Origin: Thermoflavimicrobium daqui
GTDB taxonomy: Bacteria; Bacillota; Bacilli; Thermoactinomycetales; Thermoactinomycetaceae
Assembly: GCF_003313465.1 (NCBI RefSeq)
Contig: NZ_KZ845680.1
Location: forward strand, 1-53,006
DNA length: 53,006 nt
Reading direction: 5' to 3'
Position 1 is the stretch's first letter. Each line of letters starts with the position of its first letter. Below are positions 40,401-48,727 of the stretch, one piece after another. Below the pieces are notes generated by a model. It was not told where the DNA came from, made no database searches, and worked only from the letters and a program-made list of their open reading frames with translations. The position numbers and the translations under genes were made by a program.

Positions 40401-41174
40401 ATGGCGGAGCAGTATTGTATCGTGGAAAGATTTGAATCCATTGCTTGGATTCGACTTAATCGACCACAAGTACTAAATGCTCTTAACCAGAAATTAATCC
40501 ACCAATTGGCAAAAATTTTAGAAGAATTGGATGAGGATGAGCAAATTCGAGTTATCGTCATAACAGGTAATGAACAAGTATTTGCTGCTGGAGCAGATAT
40601 CAAAGAAATGACTGGTGCGACACCTGTTGACTTACTAGTCAAGCGATACTTAACCGACTGGCTACGTATCCGCCAGATCTCTAAGCCCCTTATTGCTGCT
40701 GTGAGTGGGTTTGCTTTGGGAGGTGGATGTGAGCTTGCATTGTGTTGTGACATCATTATTGCTTCAGAGACGGCACGCTTTGGGCAGCCTGAAATTAAGA
40801 TTGGTGTGATGCCAGGAGCAGGTGGAACACAACGTTTAACTCGTGCCATTGGTAAAGTGAAAGCAATGGAAATGATTTTGACTGGAAAGTTAATGGATGC
40901 ACATGAAGCTTTATCATATGGGCTTATTAATAGAGTGGTTCCTGTACATGAACTGGAGAATGAAGTCATGGTTTTAGCCAAAGAAATAGCCAATCAGCCT
41001 CCACTCGCTGTTCGAATGGCCAAACAATCTATTTTAAAAGCATTAGATCTCTCATTAGAAGAGGGTCTTCATTTTGAACAAAATAGTTTTTGTCTCTTAT
41101 TTGCGACTGAAGATCAGCAAGAAGGGATGAAAGCATTTATCGAAAAAAGAGAGCCCAAATATAAAGGTAGATAG
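40401..41174 (+). CDS. Enoyl-CoA hydratase, PaaF-like
   Basis: 257 residues, crotonase fold. The oxyanion hole is FAAGADIKEM and GFALGGGCELAL. Both catalytic glutamates are present (GGCELAL and GQPEIKIGVMPGAGG), so this should be a true hydratase. The ending FATEDQQEGMKAFIEKREPKYKGR is very like E. coli PaaF, which hydrates 2,3-dehydroadipyl-CoA in phenylacetate breakdown; general fatty-acid or branched-chain roles cannot be excluded. Ribosome site AGGGAGG is placed 12 bases before ATG 40401. First gene of the operon, 30 bp before the PaaG-like gene. Confidence 0.85.
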   Translation: MAEQYCIVERFESIAWIRLNRPQVLNALNQKLIHQLAKILEELDEDEQIRVIVITGNEQVFAAGADIKEMTGATPVDLLVKRYLTDWLRIRQISKPLIAAVSGFALGGGCELALCCDIIIASETARFGQPEIKIGVMPGAGGTQRLTRAIGKVKAMEMILTGKLMDAHEALSYGLINRVVPVHELENEVMVLAKEIANQPPLAVRMAKQSILKALDLSLEEGLHFEQNSFCLLFATEDQQEGMKAFIEKREPKYKGR

Positions 41175-41204
41175 CTGCGATGAACCTTAGGAAGGAGTAG
41201 ATCA

Positions 41205-41999
41205 ATGTCATATGAAACTATCCATTTCACCAAAAAAGATGGTGTAGGTCTAATTACATTAAATCGTCCAAATGTATATAATGCAATCAATTATCAGCTA
41301 GGTCATGAGTTGACCCAGATATTTGAGCAAATCAAAGAAGATTCTGAGGTTCGAGCTGTTGTTCTAACGGGAGAAGGAAAGTCTTTTTGTTCAGGGCAGG
41401 ATCTAAATGACCGAACAGCCTTGGCACAAGCAGGTGAAGAGATTCGATTAGGAGATAGTGTACGTTCTCGTTATAATCCGTTAATTACAGCTATGCACGA
41501 GCTTCATAAACCTCTGATTGCTGCTGTAAATGGTGTTGCTGCTGGAGCAGGTTGTAGTCTTGCTTTGGCTTGTGATATGCGCTTTATCACACCGAAAACC
41601 CGTTTTGTTGAAGCATTTGTACGGATTGGCTTAGTACCAGATAGTGGCTCCAGTTACTTTTTGCCTCGACTAGTAGGACTAGGTAGAGCTTTAGAAATCG
41701 CAATGACTGGTAGAGATATCGATGCAGAGGAAGCGATTTCGATTGGTCTTGCCAACCGCCTTGTTTCCGATGAGCATTTATTGGAAGAAACCATGGCTTT
41801 TGCAAAGCAATTGGCACAAGGACCTACAATGGCGATTGGTTTGACTAAACAATTATTGTACAAAGGAATGGAAGCTTCACTGGAGGATGTACTAGAAGCT
41901 GAAGCTGTCTCACAAGAACAAGCAGGGAAAAGTAGTGATTTTTTGGAAGGAATTCAAGCTTTTGCACAAAAAAGACCACCCCAGTTTCGTGGAAAGTAA
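41205..41999 (+). CDS. Enoyl-CoA isomerase, PaaG-like
   Basis: 264 residues, crotonase fold. It shares the PaaG signatures FCSGQDLNDR, YNPLI, NGVAAGAGCSLALACD, VRIGLVPDSGSSYFLPRLVG and the end KRPPQFRGK. The first catalytic Glu of hydratases is replaced (GCSLAL) while Asp in VPDSG remains, as in PaaG, the isomerase that turns ring-epoxyphenylacetyl-CoA into its oxepin. AGGAGTAG lies before ATG 41205. It follows the PaaF-like gene by 30 bp. The ring-epoxidase genes (paaABCDE) are not in this window. Confidence 0.85.
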   Translation: MSYETIHFTKKDGVGLITLNRPNVYNAINYQLGHELTQIFEQIKEDSEVRAVVLTGEGKSFCSGQDLNDRTALAQAGEEIRLGDSVRSRYNPLITAMHELHKPLIAAVNGVAAGAGCSLALACDMRFITPKTRFVEAFVRIGLVPDSGSSYFLPRLVGLGRALEIAMTGRDIDAEEAISIGLANRLVSDEHLLEETMAFAKQLAQGPTMAIGLTKQLLYKGMEASLEDVLEAEAVSQEQAGKSSDFLEGIQAFAQKRPPQFRGK

Positions 42000-42264
42000 A
42001 AATAGAGCTCTATTTCCTAATTTCGGGAAATGGGGCTCTCCCTAGAGCAGATCGAGATGAACGCCTGCAAATGGTTCACATATGATGATACAGATAGAGT
42101 TTCGGGCTTGTCTCAAGTTCAAAAACGATAGGCGGTTAGTAGTGACGAAAATCTGTCCTCTATTTTGTCTTAGGATGCAAATCGAAGTGACAAATAGATA
42201 GCTGATTTGGATGAAAGCCGCTAAGTAATCAAAAATAGATGGATCTAATGGAGAGTGGATCACG
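42000..42264. other. Gap with hairpin between paaG-like and dehydrogenase genes
   Basis: GAGCTCTATTTCC (42005-42017) pairs with GGAAATGGGGCTC (42026-42038), two G-T pairs. There is no strong T run, so it is probably a partial terminator or processing site. The remaining 220 bp show no gene I can support. A second promoter may lie here but no clear boxes were seen. Confidence 0.5.
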
Positions 42265-43401
42265 ATGGAAACTAAACATAAAAAAGAAGTTTCTTTGATG
42301 AAGGATGTTTTTGAACTAATGGATCAACTAGGTCATGAGCAAGTTGTATTTTGTCGGCATCCCAAAACAGGTTTAAAAGCGATTATTGCTATTCATGATA
42401 CGACTATGGGACCTGCACTTGGAGGATGCCGAATGTATCCATATGAATCAACAGAGGATGCACTCGAAGATGTCTTGCGACTGTCCCATGGGATGACATA
42501 TAAATGTGGGATTGCTGATGTGGATTATGGCGGCGGCAAGATGGTGATTATCGGTGATCCGAGTATGGATAAGTCACCTGAATTATTCCGGGCAGTAGGA
42601 AGGTTTGTAGGAAGTTTAAATGGACGATTTATGACCGGGACAGATATGGGTACTGTTCCAGAAGATTTTATCCATGCCCTTCGCGAGACGGATTCGATTA
42701 ATGGTTTACCTGAATCATATGGTGGTTTAGGTGATACATCGATACCTACAGCTTTAGGAGTATTTCAAGGAATGAAAGCAACGGCCAAATTTTTATGGGG
42801 CACAGATCAACTGGCTGGGCGGCTGATTGCGATTCAAGGAATTGGGAAAGTAGGTTCACGTTTGATTCAGTTACTCATTGAAGCAGATGCTCACTGTATT
42901 ATTGCTGATATTGATCCAGAAAAAGCACATAAAATAAAAGAAAAATATCCTGAAAAGATCGACGTTTGCGAAGTAAATGAAATCCATCGTGTTGATTGTG
43001 ATATTTTCTCTCCCTGTGCTGGAGGTAGTGTAATTAATGATAACACCATTTTAGAGCTAAGATGTCAAGCTATTGTCGGTTCGGCAAATAACCAACTGGC
43101 TCATAAGAGACATGGAGATCAACTTTTTGAGTTAGGTATTTTATATGCACCTGATTATTTGGTGAATGCAGGTGGTTTAATTCAAGTAGCGGTTGAGGTG
43201 GAAGGTGGAAAACAAAAAGAGCGTGTCATAGCAAAAACACAAGCCATTTATGAGATGCTTTTACAAATTTACGAACGATCGAAACGAGATCGGATTCCTA
43301 CCTACTTAGCAGCAGATTATATTGTACAAGAGAGGATCAGAACAGTCGCTGATATTCGTCGGATGACATTAGGTAAGGACTCTGAGCGCAAAAGGAGGTA
43401 G
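42265..43401 (+). CDS. pdh: Phenylalanine dehydrogenase
   Basis: 378 residues. NAD-dependent oxidative deamination of L-phenylalanine to phenylpyruvate. From memory the sequence follows T. intermedius phenylalanine dehydrogenase over its whole length: DVFELMDQLGHEQVVFCRHP, GPALGGCRMYPY, catalytic Lys in MTYKCGIADVDYGGGKMVI, GRFMTGTDMGT, Rossmann AIQGIGKVGSRL, VGSANNQLAHKRHG, YAPDYLVNAGGLIQVA. Leucine dehydrogenase is the near alternative, since substrate depends on few pocket residues. ATG 42265 has GGAGAGTGG upstream; the family start corresponds to ATG 42298. It is followed after 4 bp by E1-alpha, tying the ketoacid product to the next enzyme. Confidence 0.85.
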   Translation: METKHKKEVSLMKDVFELMDQLGHEQVVFCRHPKTGLKAIIAIHDTTMGPALGGCRMYPYESTEDALEDVLRLSHGMTYKCGIADVDYGGGKMVIIGDPSMDKSPELFRAVGRFVGSLNGRFMTGTDMGTVPEDFIHALRETDSINGLPESYGGLGDTSIPTALGVFQGMKATAKFLWGTDQLAGRLIAIQGIGKVGSRLIQLLIEADAHCIIADIDPEKAHKIKEKYPEKIDVCEVNEIHRVDCDIFSPCAGGSVINDNTILELRCQAIVGSANNQLAHKRHGDQLFELGILYAPDYLVNAGGLIQVAVEVEGGKQKERVIAKTQAIYEMLLQIYERSKRDRIPTYLAADYIVQERIRTVADIRRMTLGKDSERKRR

Positions 43402-43405
43402 CTGA

Positions 43406-44494
43406 ATGCTCGATCAACTTGAAAAAGAGATCGTTCAGTACCTGACTCCAGAAGGGAAACTTACATCTGTAGGGGAATTGGCTTGGGGGGAGATTCCCAC
43501 CGACTTAAAAAAACAATTTTTCCAATGGATGACCCAGATTCGTATATTTGATCGGAAGATGATTCTTCTTCAAAGACAGGGACGAATTGGAACCTATGCA
43601 CCCCTCGAAGGACAAGAAGCTGCACAAGTTGGAAGCGCGCTCGCTCTTAGTCAAGATGACTGGGTATTTCCTAGTTACCGTGAACATGGGGTTGCGCTAA
43701 TCATGGGAATGCCGATGCAGCAGGTGATCCTATATTGGGCAGGAAGAGTAGAAGGTTGTCGTCCACCTAAAGGAGTTCGTTTAATGCCACCAGCTGTTCC
43801 GATTGCTACTCAAATTCCTCATGCTGTGGGTGCAGCTTGGGCAGCTAAACTGAGAAGAGAAAGCTACGTCTCGGTCGCTTATTTTGGTGATGGAGCTACC
43901 TCAGAAGGTGACTTTCACGAAGGGTGTAATTTTGCTGGTGTATTCCGTTTACCTGCTATCTTGTTCTGCCAAAACAATGGATATGCGATTAGTGTCCCGT
44001 TTTCTAGACAATCGGCATCAGCAACAGTAGCTGAAAAAGCATCTGCCTATGGGTTCCCAGGTGTTTGTATCGATGGTAATGATGTACTTGCAGTATTTGT
44101 GACCATGAGTGAAGCGATTCAGAAAGCCCGGTCTGGACAAGGACCTACTTTGATCGAGGCGGTTACGTATCGAAAAGGAGCTCATACGACTGCAGATGAT
44201 GCCTCCAGATATCGCCCCAGTGATGAAGTTGAAGAGTGGATTTATCGGAGAGATCCCCTCGTTCGATATTCTCTTCTTCTACAGCAAGATGGTTGTCTGA
44301 CAAAAGCAGAAATGGAAGAGTGGGAAGAGGAATGTATGCAAAAAGTAGAAAAGGCGGTCAAAATAGCCGAATCTTTCCCTAAAGCTGATGCTACCCACTT
44401 ATTCGCTCATGTATTTGACTCGCTTCCGCCTTCATTAGAGCAGCAAAAAGAAGCACTACAGCACTTAGAGGGGGGCTATCCATGGGAGAAATGA
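43406..44494 (+). CDS. 2-oxoacid dehydrogenase E1 component, alpha subunit
   Basis: 362 residues. The thiamine diphosphate motif GDGATSEGDFHEGCNFAGVFRLPAILFCQNNGYAIS is near residues 156-191, and YRKGAHTTADDASRYRP is the loop with the phospho-site region of branched-chain E1. Similar to BkdAA/PdhA. With the beta subunit it decarboxylates a 2-oxoacid and passes the acyl group to E2 lipoate. AGGAGGTAGCTGA precedes ATG 43406. Given the upstream gene, phenylpyruvate is a reasonable substrate besides branched-chain ketoacids. Confidence 0.9.
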   Translation: MLDQLEKEIVQYLTPEGKLTSVGELAWGEIPTDLKKQFFQWMTQIRIFDRKMILLQRQGRIGTYAPLEGQEAAQVGSALALSQDDWVFPSYREHGVALIMGMPMQQVILYWAGRVEGCRPPKGVRLMPPAVPIATQIPHAVGAAWAAKLRRESYVSVAYFGDGATSEGDFHEGCNFAGVFRLPAILFCQNNGYAISVPFSRQSASATVAEKASAYGFPGVCIDGNDVLAVFVTMSEAIQKARSGQGPTLIEAVTYRKGAHTTADDASRYRPSDEVEEWIYRRDPLVRYSLLLQQDGCLTKAEMEEWEEECMQKVEKAVKIAESFPKADATHLFAHVFDSLPPSLEQQKEALQHLEGGYPWEK

Positions 44495-45459
44495 CAATGG
44501 TGCAAGCCATCAATGATGCTCTTCGAGTAGCCCTTAAGACGGATCCACAGGTACTCATATTAGGAGAAGATGTTGGCAAAAATGGCGGTGTGTTCCGAGC
44601 AACAGACAGGCTTTGGTCGGAATTTGGAGAAGAGCGAGTGATTGATACTCCTCTATCTGAGGCAGGAATTATCGGAACATCGATCGGACTTGCCATTAAT
44701 GGTTTTAAACCCGTTTCAGAAATTCAATTTTTAAGCTTTATCTACCCAGGATTTGAACAAATTGTCTCCCACGTTGCACGTTTGCGTACACGAACACAAA
44801 GTGCATTTCCAAACCAACTCGTTATTCGTGCCCCATATGGCGGAGGAATTCGCGCCCCTGAACTACATTGTGATTCTACGGAAATCTTCTTTGTCCATGT
44901 TCCAGGATTAAAAGTAGTCACCCCATCTACTCCAACGGATGCGAAAGGATTATTACTCGCAGCTATTTCAGATCCAGATCCCGTTATTTATTTAGAACCT
45001 ATGAAATTATATCGTTCGCAAAAAGAAGTTGTTCCCTCTGGATGGTATGAAGTTCCGATCGGTCAAGCTCGTAAAGTTCGTGATGGAGAAGACATTACTT
45101 TGATTACGTGGGGAGCTATGGTACCAATCGCTGTGGAAACAGCAAGTAAATGGGAGAAGGAAGGAACTTCTTGTGAAGTGATTGACCTTAGGTCCTTATA
45201 TCCATTGGATGAAGAAACGATCCTTTCGTCCGTCAAAAAAACGGGTAGAGCGATTGTGATTCATGAAGCTCCACGTACAGGTGGTTTAGGTGCTGAAGTA
45301 GCAGCATTGATTCAAGAAAAGGCCTTTCTCTATTTAGAAGCACCTGTCATTCGTGTAACAGGTTATGATGTACCGGTGCCGATGTTTGCACTAGAAGATG
45401 ATTTTCGCCCTAATTTAAATAAGGTATCCCAAGCGATTCACCAAGTGATCACTTATTAG
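44482..45459 (+). CDS. 2-oxoacid dehydrogenase E1 component, beta subunit
   Basis: 325 residues, transketolase-like fold. Typical stretches: MVQAINDALRVALKTDPQVLILGEDVGKNGGVFRATDRL, RVIDTPLSEAGIIGTSIGLA, VIRAPYGGGIRAPELHCDSTE and VIHEAPRTGGLGAEVAALI. It forms the alpha2beta2 E1 with the preceding gene, which it overlaps by 13 bp. The GGGGGG site lies inside the end of the alpha gene. All parts expected for the family are present. Confidence 0.92.
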   Translation: MGEMTMVQAINDALRVALKTDPQVLILGEDVGKNGGVFRATDRLWSEFGEERVIDTPLSEAGIIGTSIGLAINGFKPVSEIQFLSFIYPGFEQIVSHVARLRTRTQSAFPNQLVIRAPYGGGIRAPELHCDSTEIFFVHVPGLKVVTPSTPTDAKGLLLAAISDPDPVIYLEPMKLYRSQKEVVPSGWYEVPIGQARKVRDGEDITLITWGAMVPIAVETASKWEKEGTSCEVIDLRSLYPLDEETILSSVKKTGRAIVIHEAPRTGGLGAEVAALIQEKAFLYLEAPVIRVTGYDVPVPMFALEDDFRPNLNKVSQAIHQVITY

Positions 45460-45472
45460 AAAGGGGAAAGCT

Positions 45473-46666
45473 ATGACGATTCCTTTTCAATTACCCGATG
45501 TGGGCGAAGGTGTAGCTGAAGCAGAAATTGTACGGTGGTTAGTAAGAATTGGAGATGCGGTGGCCCAAGATGAAGCAGTATGTGAGGTGGCGACCGATAA
45601 AGCAGTTGTCGAGCTTCCAGCACCGCAAGCAGGGAAAATTATAGAAATTCATTTTCAAGAAGGAGAGACGGCTCCTGTAGGATCCACTTTATTTACCCTA
45701 CAGCCAACAGACGAACGTTCATCTCAAAGTATTCAGGATAAAATATCACCCAAAAAAGAAAAAAGAAAACGTGTTTTAGCCACTCCTTCCACACGACGCC
45801 TCGCTCGTGAGCTTAAGGTTGATCTAAGTGAAGTAAAAGGGACAGGCGAGAATGGTCGTATTCTTGAGGAAGATATTCGGAGTTTTTTGGAAGAGAGGTC
45901 TGCATTAAAAGAAGAAGTTCGAATTAATTCGTTACCTATACGTGAACAATTTGTGGATAATCATATCGAAGAAGTAACACTATCTCCCGTGCGCAAAGTG
46001 ATTGCTGAACGTCTTTTATTTTCAATTACCAAAAAACCCCATGCTACCCACTTTACAGAAATGAATGTAGAAGGGCTTGTCGAATGGAGGAAAAAGCGTT
46101 TGCAAGATCAAGGAACAGATGAGCCTCGTCTAACTTATCTACCCATCCTCCTAAAAATGATCGCGGTTACCTTAAGAACAGATCCAAAATGGAATAGTCA
46201 CTTTGATGAAGAGCGACAAGTGATCCGCACTTTTTCTTCGATCTCCATCGGTATTGCTACAGATACACCGCGTGGATTACTAGTACCAGTTGTGCACGAA
46301 GTGGAGAAAAAGAGCATCGCTGACTTAAGTAGTGAAGTGAGGCAACTAACGGAATTAGCCCGTTTAAACCGTCTTACTTCAGACCAGCTTACAGGAAGTA
46401 CATTTACGGTAAGTAATGCCGGTGCCTTGGGTGGAACTTGGGCAACTCCTATTATTAATCCACCTGAAGTAGCCATTTTAGCGATTCACCCTATTGAAAG
46501 AAGGCCTGTCGTTTCTACAAGTGGGGAGATTGTTGCGGCTTGGCGGATGAATGTTTCTCTTAGCTTTGACCATCGTGTCTTAGATGGTGCCGATGCGATT
46601 CGCTTTACAACTCAACTAGAAAAATATACAGCTGATCCAGGGAGACTTGTACAGGAGCTAAGGTAA
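45473..46666 (+). CDS. 2-oxoacid dehydrogenase E2, lipoyl acyltransferase
   Basis: 397 residues. One lipoyl domain (1-80) with the lipoylated Lys in EVATDKAVVELPAP; a peripheral-subunit binding domain (about 103-138: ATPSTRRLARELKVDLSEVKGTGENGRILEEDI); and a catalytic domain ending with SFDHRVLDGADA, whose His and Asp are the active site. It moves the acyl group from lipoate to CoA. It starts 13 bp after E1-beta with AAAGGGGAAAG upstream. No E3 (lipoamide dehydrogenase) gene follows, so E3 must be shared from elsewhere. Confidence 0.92.
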   Translation: MTIPFQLPDVGEGVAEAEIVRWLVRIGDAVAQDEAVCEVATDKAVVELPAPQAGKIIEIHFQEGETAPVGSTLFTLQPTDERSSQSIQDKISPKKEKRKRVLATPSTRRLARELKVDLSEVKGTGENGRILEEDIRSFLEERSALKEEVRINSLPIREQFVDNHIEEVTLSPVRKVIAERLLFSITKKPHATHFTEMNVEGLVEWRKKRLQDQGTDEPRLTYLPILLKMIAVTLRTDPKWNSHFDEERQVIRTFSSISIGIATDTPRGLLVPVVHEVEKKSIADLSSEVRQLTELARLNRLTSDQLTGSTFTVSNAGALGGTWATPIINPPEVAILAIHPIERRPVVSTSGEIVAAWRMNVSLSFDHRVLDGADAIRFTTQLEKYTADPGRLVQELR

Positions 46667-46797
46667 GTATCTAAGCCATAAAGTTAGGATGGTTCAAATA
46701 TAGGTAGATGTAGGGGTTATATCCCTTCATACCATTTTCAAACCAAAAACCTCTATCAAAGTCACAACGCTGCCAAAGGATCGATTTTCATTTGAAA

Positions 46798-46839
46798 AAC
46801 ACCCCCTAACATTTTAAACGATGGATGTTAGGGGGTGTT
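46798..46839. terminator. Strong terminator overlapping the truncated sigma gene
   Basis: AACACCCCCTAACAT (46798-46812) and ATGTTAGGGGGTGTT (46825-46839) form a perfect 15-bp stem. It probably ends the E2 operon too, 130 bp after its stop. Confidence 0.8.
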
Positions 46840-47198
46840 ACTGAAAAGATGATCAATTTTTTATCGATTAATTGCTTTTCTGGAGTATTCTCAGTAATAA
46901 AAACACTTGAGTCTTCCATAGGTGAAGAATCGTTTTTCCTTTTTTTGATCTCGTTGATATAGCGATTGACTGCGATTCGATAAAACCAAGTTGAAAACTT
47001 TCGATTGAGATCATAACTTTCCAACTTTAAGTACATTAAGGTGAAACATTCTTGTGTTAAATCCTTTGCCTCCTCAGGATCATGGATCATTCGTAATATT
47101 AATCGATAAATTCGATCTTTATATCGATAGACAAGCTGATCCAAGGCATCCAAATTGCCCTTTAGAACTTGCTTGACATAATAGGAATCATCGTGCAT
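46806..47198 (-). pseudogene. ECF sigma factor truncated after region 2
   Basis: 130 residues. Region 2 is well kept: LDQLVYRYKDRIYRLILRMIHDPEEAKDLTQECFTLMYLKLESYDLNRKFSTWFYRIAVNRYINEIKKRK, like SigW/SigX. Region 4, needed to read the -35 box, is missing; after ENTPEKQLIDKKL the frame simply runs into the terminator hairpin (end FSVTPPNIHRLKC). No anti-sigma gene is attached. The AAAGGAGG ribosome site is intact, so a region-2-only protein may still be made, but sigma activity is unlikely. A deletion that joined the 5' half to a terminator explains it. Confidence 0.8.
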
Positions 47199-47533
47199 CG
47201 AGTTTCCTCCTTTATGAAAAAATGCCTTTCACTTATACATACAATGTGTAGTCAAAAAAACTCTCAGCTCGTCATAACTTTGACAAACAATAATAGTAGT
47301 AGGAGATGACCTCACAGCTTAATTTTCCTGTTGGTTGAACAACCCTAGCTTTTCTTTCTTCTTAAATAATAAAAAAAAACTGCCTGTGGGGGAAATTATA
47401 TTAGAAATAATGATAAGTATATGTGTTTTTTGATTATTATATATGGGTAAGTATGTAAAAAAATGATGATAAGAAAGTATAACTGTCTTTTTGTATTTTT
47501 CTTGATTTAAAAACAGAATGGTGAGGTGAACGC
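47199..47533. other. AT-rich gap between divergent genes
   Basis: No gene seen. It contains the ribosome site of the truncated sigma gene and a TTGACT followed by TATAAG on the minus strand with short spacing, and A/T runs. No clear regulatory element on the plus strand. Confidence 0.4.
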
Positions 47534-48727
47534 GTGGGAGAGAGGAGTTATGCATATTATCGTGAGGTATTTAAAGAGGAATCAAAACCTTTTGCCTTTT
47601 TAGATAGAGATTTATTAGACGAGAACATTAAAGCCATTCTTATGAAGAGTGGGCATAAACAAATTCGCATTGCTAGTAAATCGATTCGTTGTGTTGATGT
47701 CTTAAAATATATCTTGCAAAAAAGTGATCGTTTTCAAGGAGTGATGTGCTTTACAATCTCGGAAGCTATTTTTCTAGCTGAACAAGGAATCGATGATTTA
47801 TTAGTTGCTTATCCAGAGTGGGATGAAAAACGACTTCGACAAGCTATTCAATCGATCAAAAACGGACATAATATGACGCTGATGGTTGATAGTATCCAGC
47901 ATATTCAAAAGATTGAACAGGTTGCCTGCCAAGAAAATACAAAAGTTCCTGTGTGTATGGATATTGATTTATCAGTTTCTTTTCCAGGACTTCATTTTGG
48001 TGTACGTCGCTCTCCGATTCGCACAGTTGATCAAGTAAACGAAATAGCAAGGAATATAGCTCAATCGAGGTATGTATTTTTAGATGGAGTGATGGGATAT
48101 GAAGCACAAATCGCAGGTGTTGGTGACCATGTCCCCAAACAAGTTTTAATGAATCAGATGATCCGCTTATTAAAAATGCATTCCCGCCTGAAGATTGTAA
48201 AAAAGCGAAGAGAAGTAGCAAAATCTTTACAAAAAGAAGGATATCCGATTCGCTTTTTTAATGGAGGAGGTACTGGGAGCATCTCTCATACGGTACAGGA
48301 GGATGTAATTACAGAGATTACAGTTGGCTCGGGATTTTATGCCCCAATGCTATTTGACTACTATACCGATTTTCGTTTTAAACCGGCAGCTGGATTTGCC
48401 ATTGAGGTTACACGTAAGCCTACTTCAGGTATTTATACTTGTTTGGGTGGTGGTTATGTAGCATCGGGCTCTGCAGGTAAAGATAAGTTGCCACAGCCTT
48501 ACCTGCCATTTGGTGCAAAATTGCTTGACTTGGAAGGAGCTGGGGAGGTACAGACCCCCATTTGTTATCAAGGAGAAGAAAAGATTGATTTAGGTGATCC
48601 CATTTTTATGCGTCATAGTAAGGCTGGAGAGCTTTGCGAACGATTTCAAGAGCTGATTTGGATTGCCGAGGGGAAGATCGTTCATCGCGCGAAAACATAC
48701 CGTGGAGAGGGGAAATGTTTTCTATGA
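47534..48727 (+). CDS. PLP-dependent amino acid deaminase/aldolase (D-threonine aldolase-like)
   Basis: 397 residues, fold type III (alanine racemase-like) barrel. The N-terminal PFAFLDRDLLDENI and the PLP lysine in IRIASKSIRCVDVL (Lys about 48) are typical. GVMGYEAQIAGVGDH, FFNGGGTGSISHT and the metal-site end GDPIFMRHSKAGELCERF (His and nearby acidic residues) fit the D-threonine aldolase/deaminase group. The exact amino acid is unknown. GTG 47534 follows GAGGTGAAC. It overlaps the FAD oxidase gene by 13 bp; this pairing recurs in many Gram-positives, so the two probably act in one pathway. Confidence 0.8.
   Translation: MGERSYAYYREVFKEESKPFAFLDRDLLDENIKAILMKSGHKQIRIASKSIRCVDVLKYILQKSDRFQGVMCFTISEAIFLAEQGIDDLLVAYPEWDEKRLRQAIQSIKNGHNMTLMVDSIQHIQKIEQVACQENTKVPVCMDIDLSVSFPGLHFGVRRSPIRTVDQVNEIARNIAQSRYVFLDGVMGYEAQIAGVGDHVPKQVLMNQMIRLLKMHSRLKIVKKRREVAKSLQKEGYPIRFFNGGGTGSISHTVQEDVITEITVGSGFYAPMLFDYYTDFRFKPAAGFAIEVTRKPTSGIYTCLGGGYVASGSAGKDKLPQPYLPFGAKLLDLEGAGEVQTPICYQGEEKIDLGDPIFMRHSKAGELCERFQELIWIAEGKIVHRAKTYRGEGKCFL

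Noticed and set aside
40238-40401. Sigma-54 (sigma-L) promoter for the dehydrogenase-complex operon, as in B. subtilis bkd
   Set aside because: No GG..GC -24/-12 pair is present, whereas a sigma-A-like pair and a cre box are.
42042-42263. 73-codon minus-strand frame filling the gap before the dehydrogenase gene
   Set aside because: No ribosome site, no recognisable composition, and it would overlap the start of the dehydrogenase gene head-on.
43406-46666. Ordinary pyruvate dehydrogenase operon
   Set aside because: No E3 gene follows and the operon begins with phenylalanine dehydrogenase and Paa-like enzymes; a branched-chain or aryl ketoacid is more likely, though substrate is not proven.
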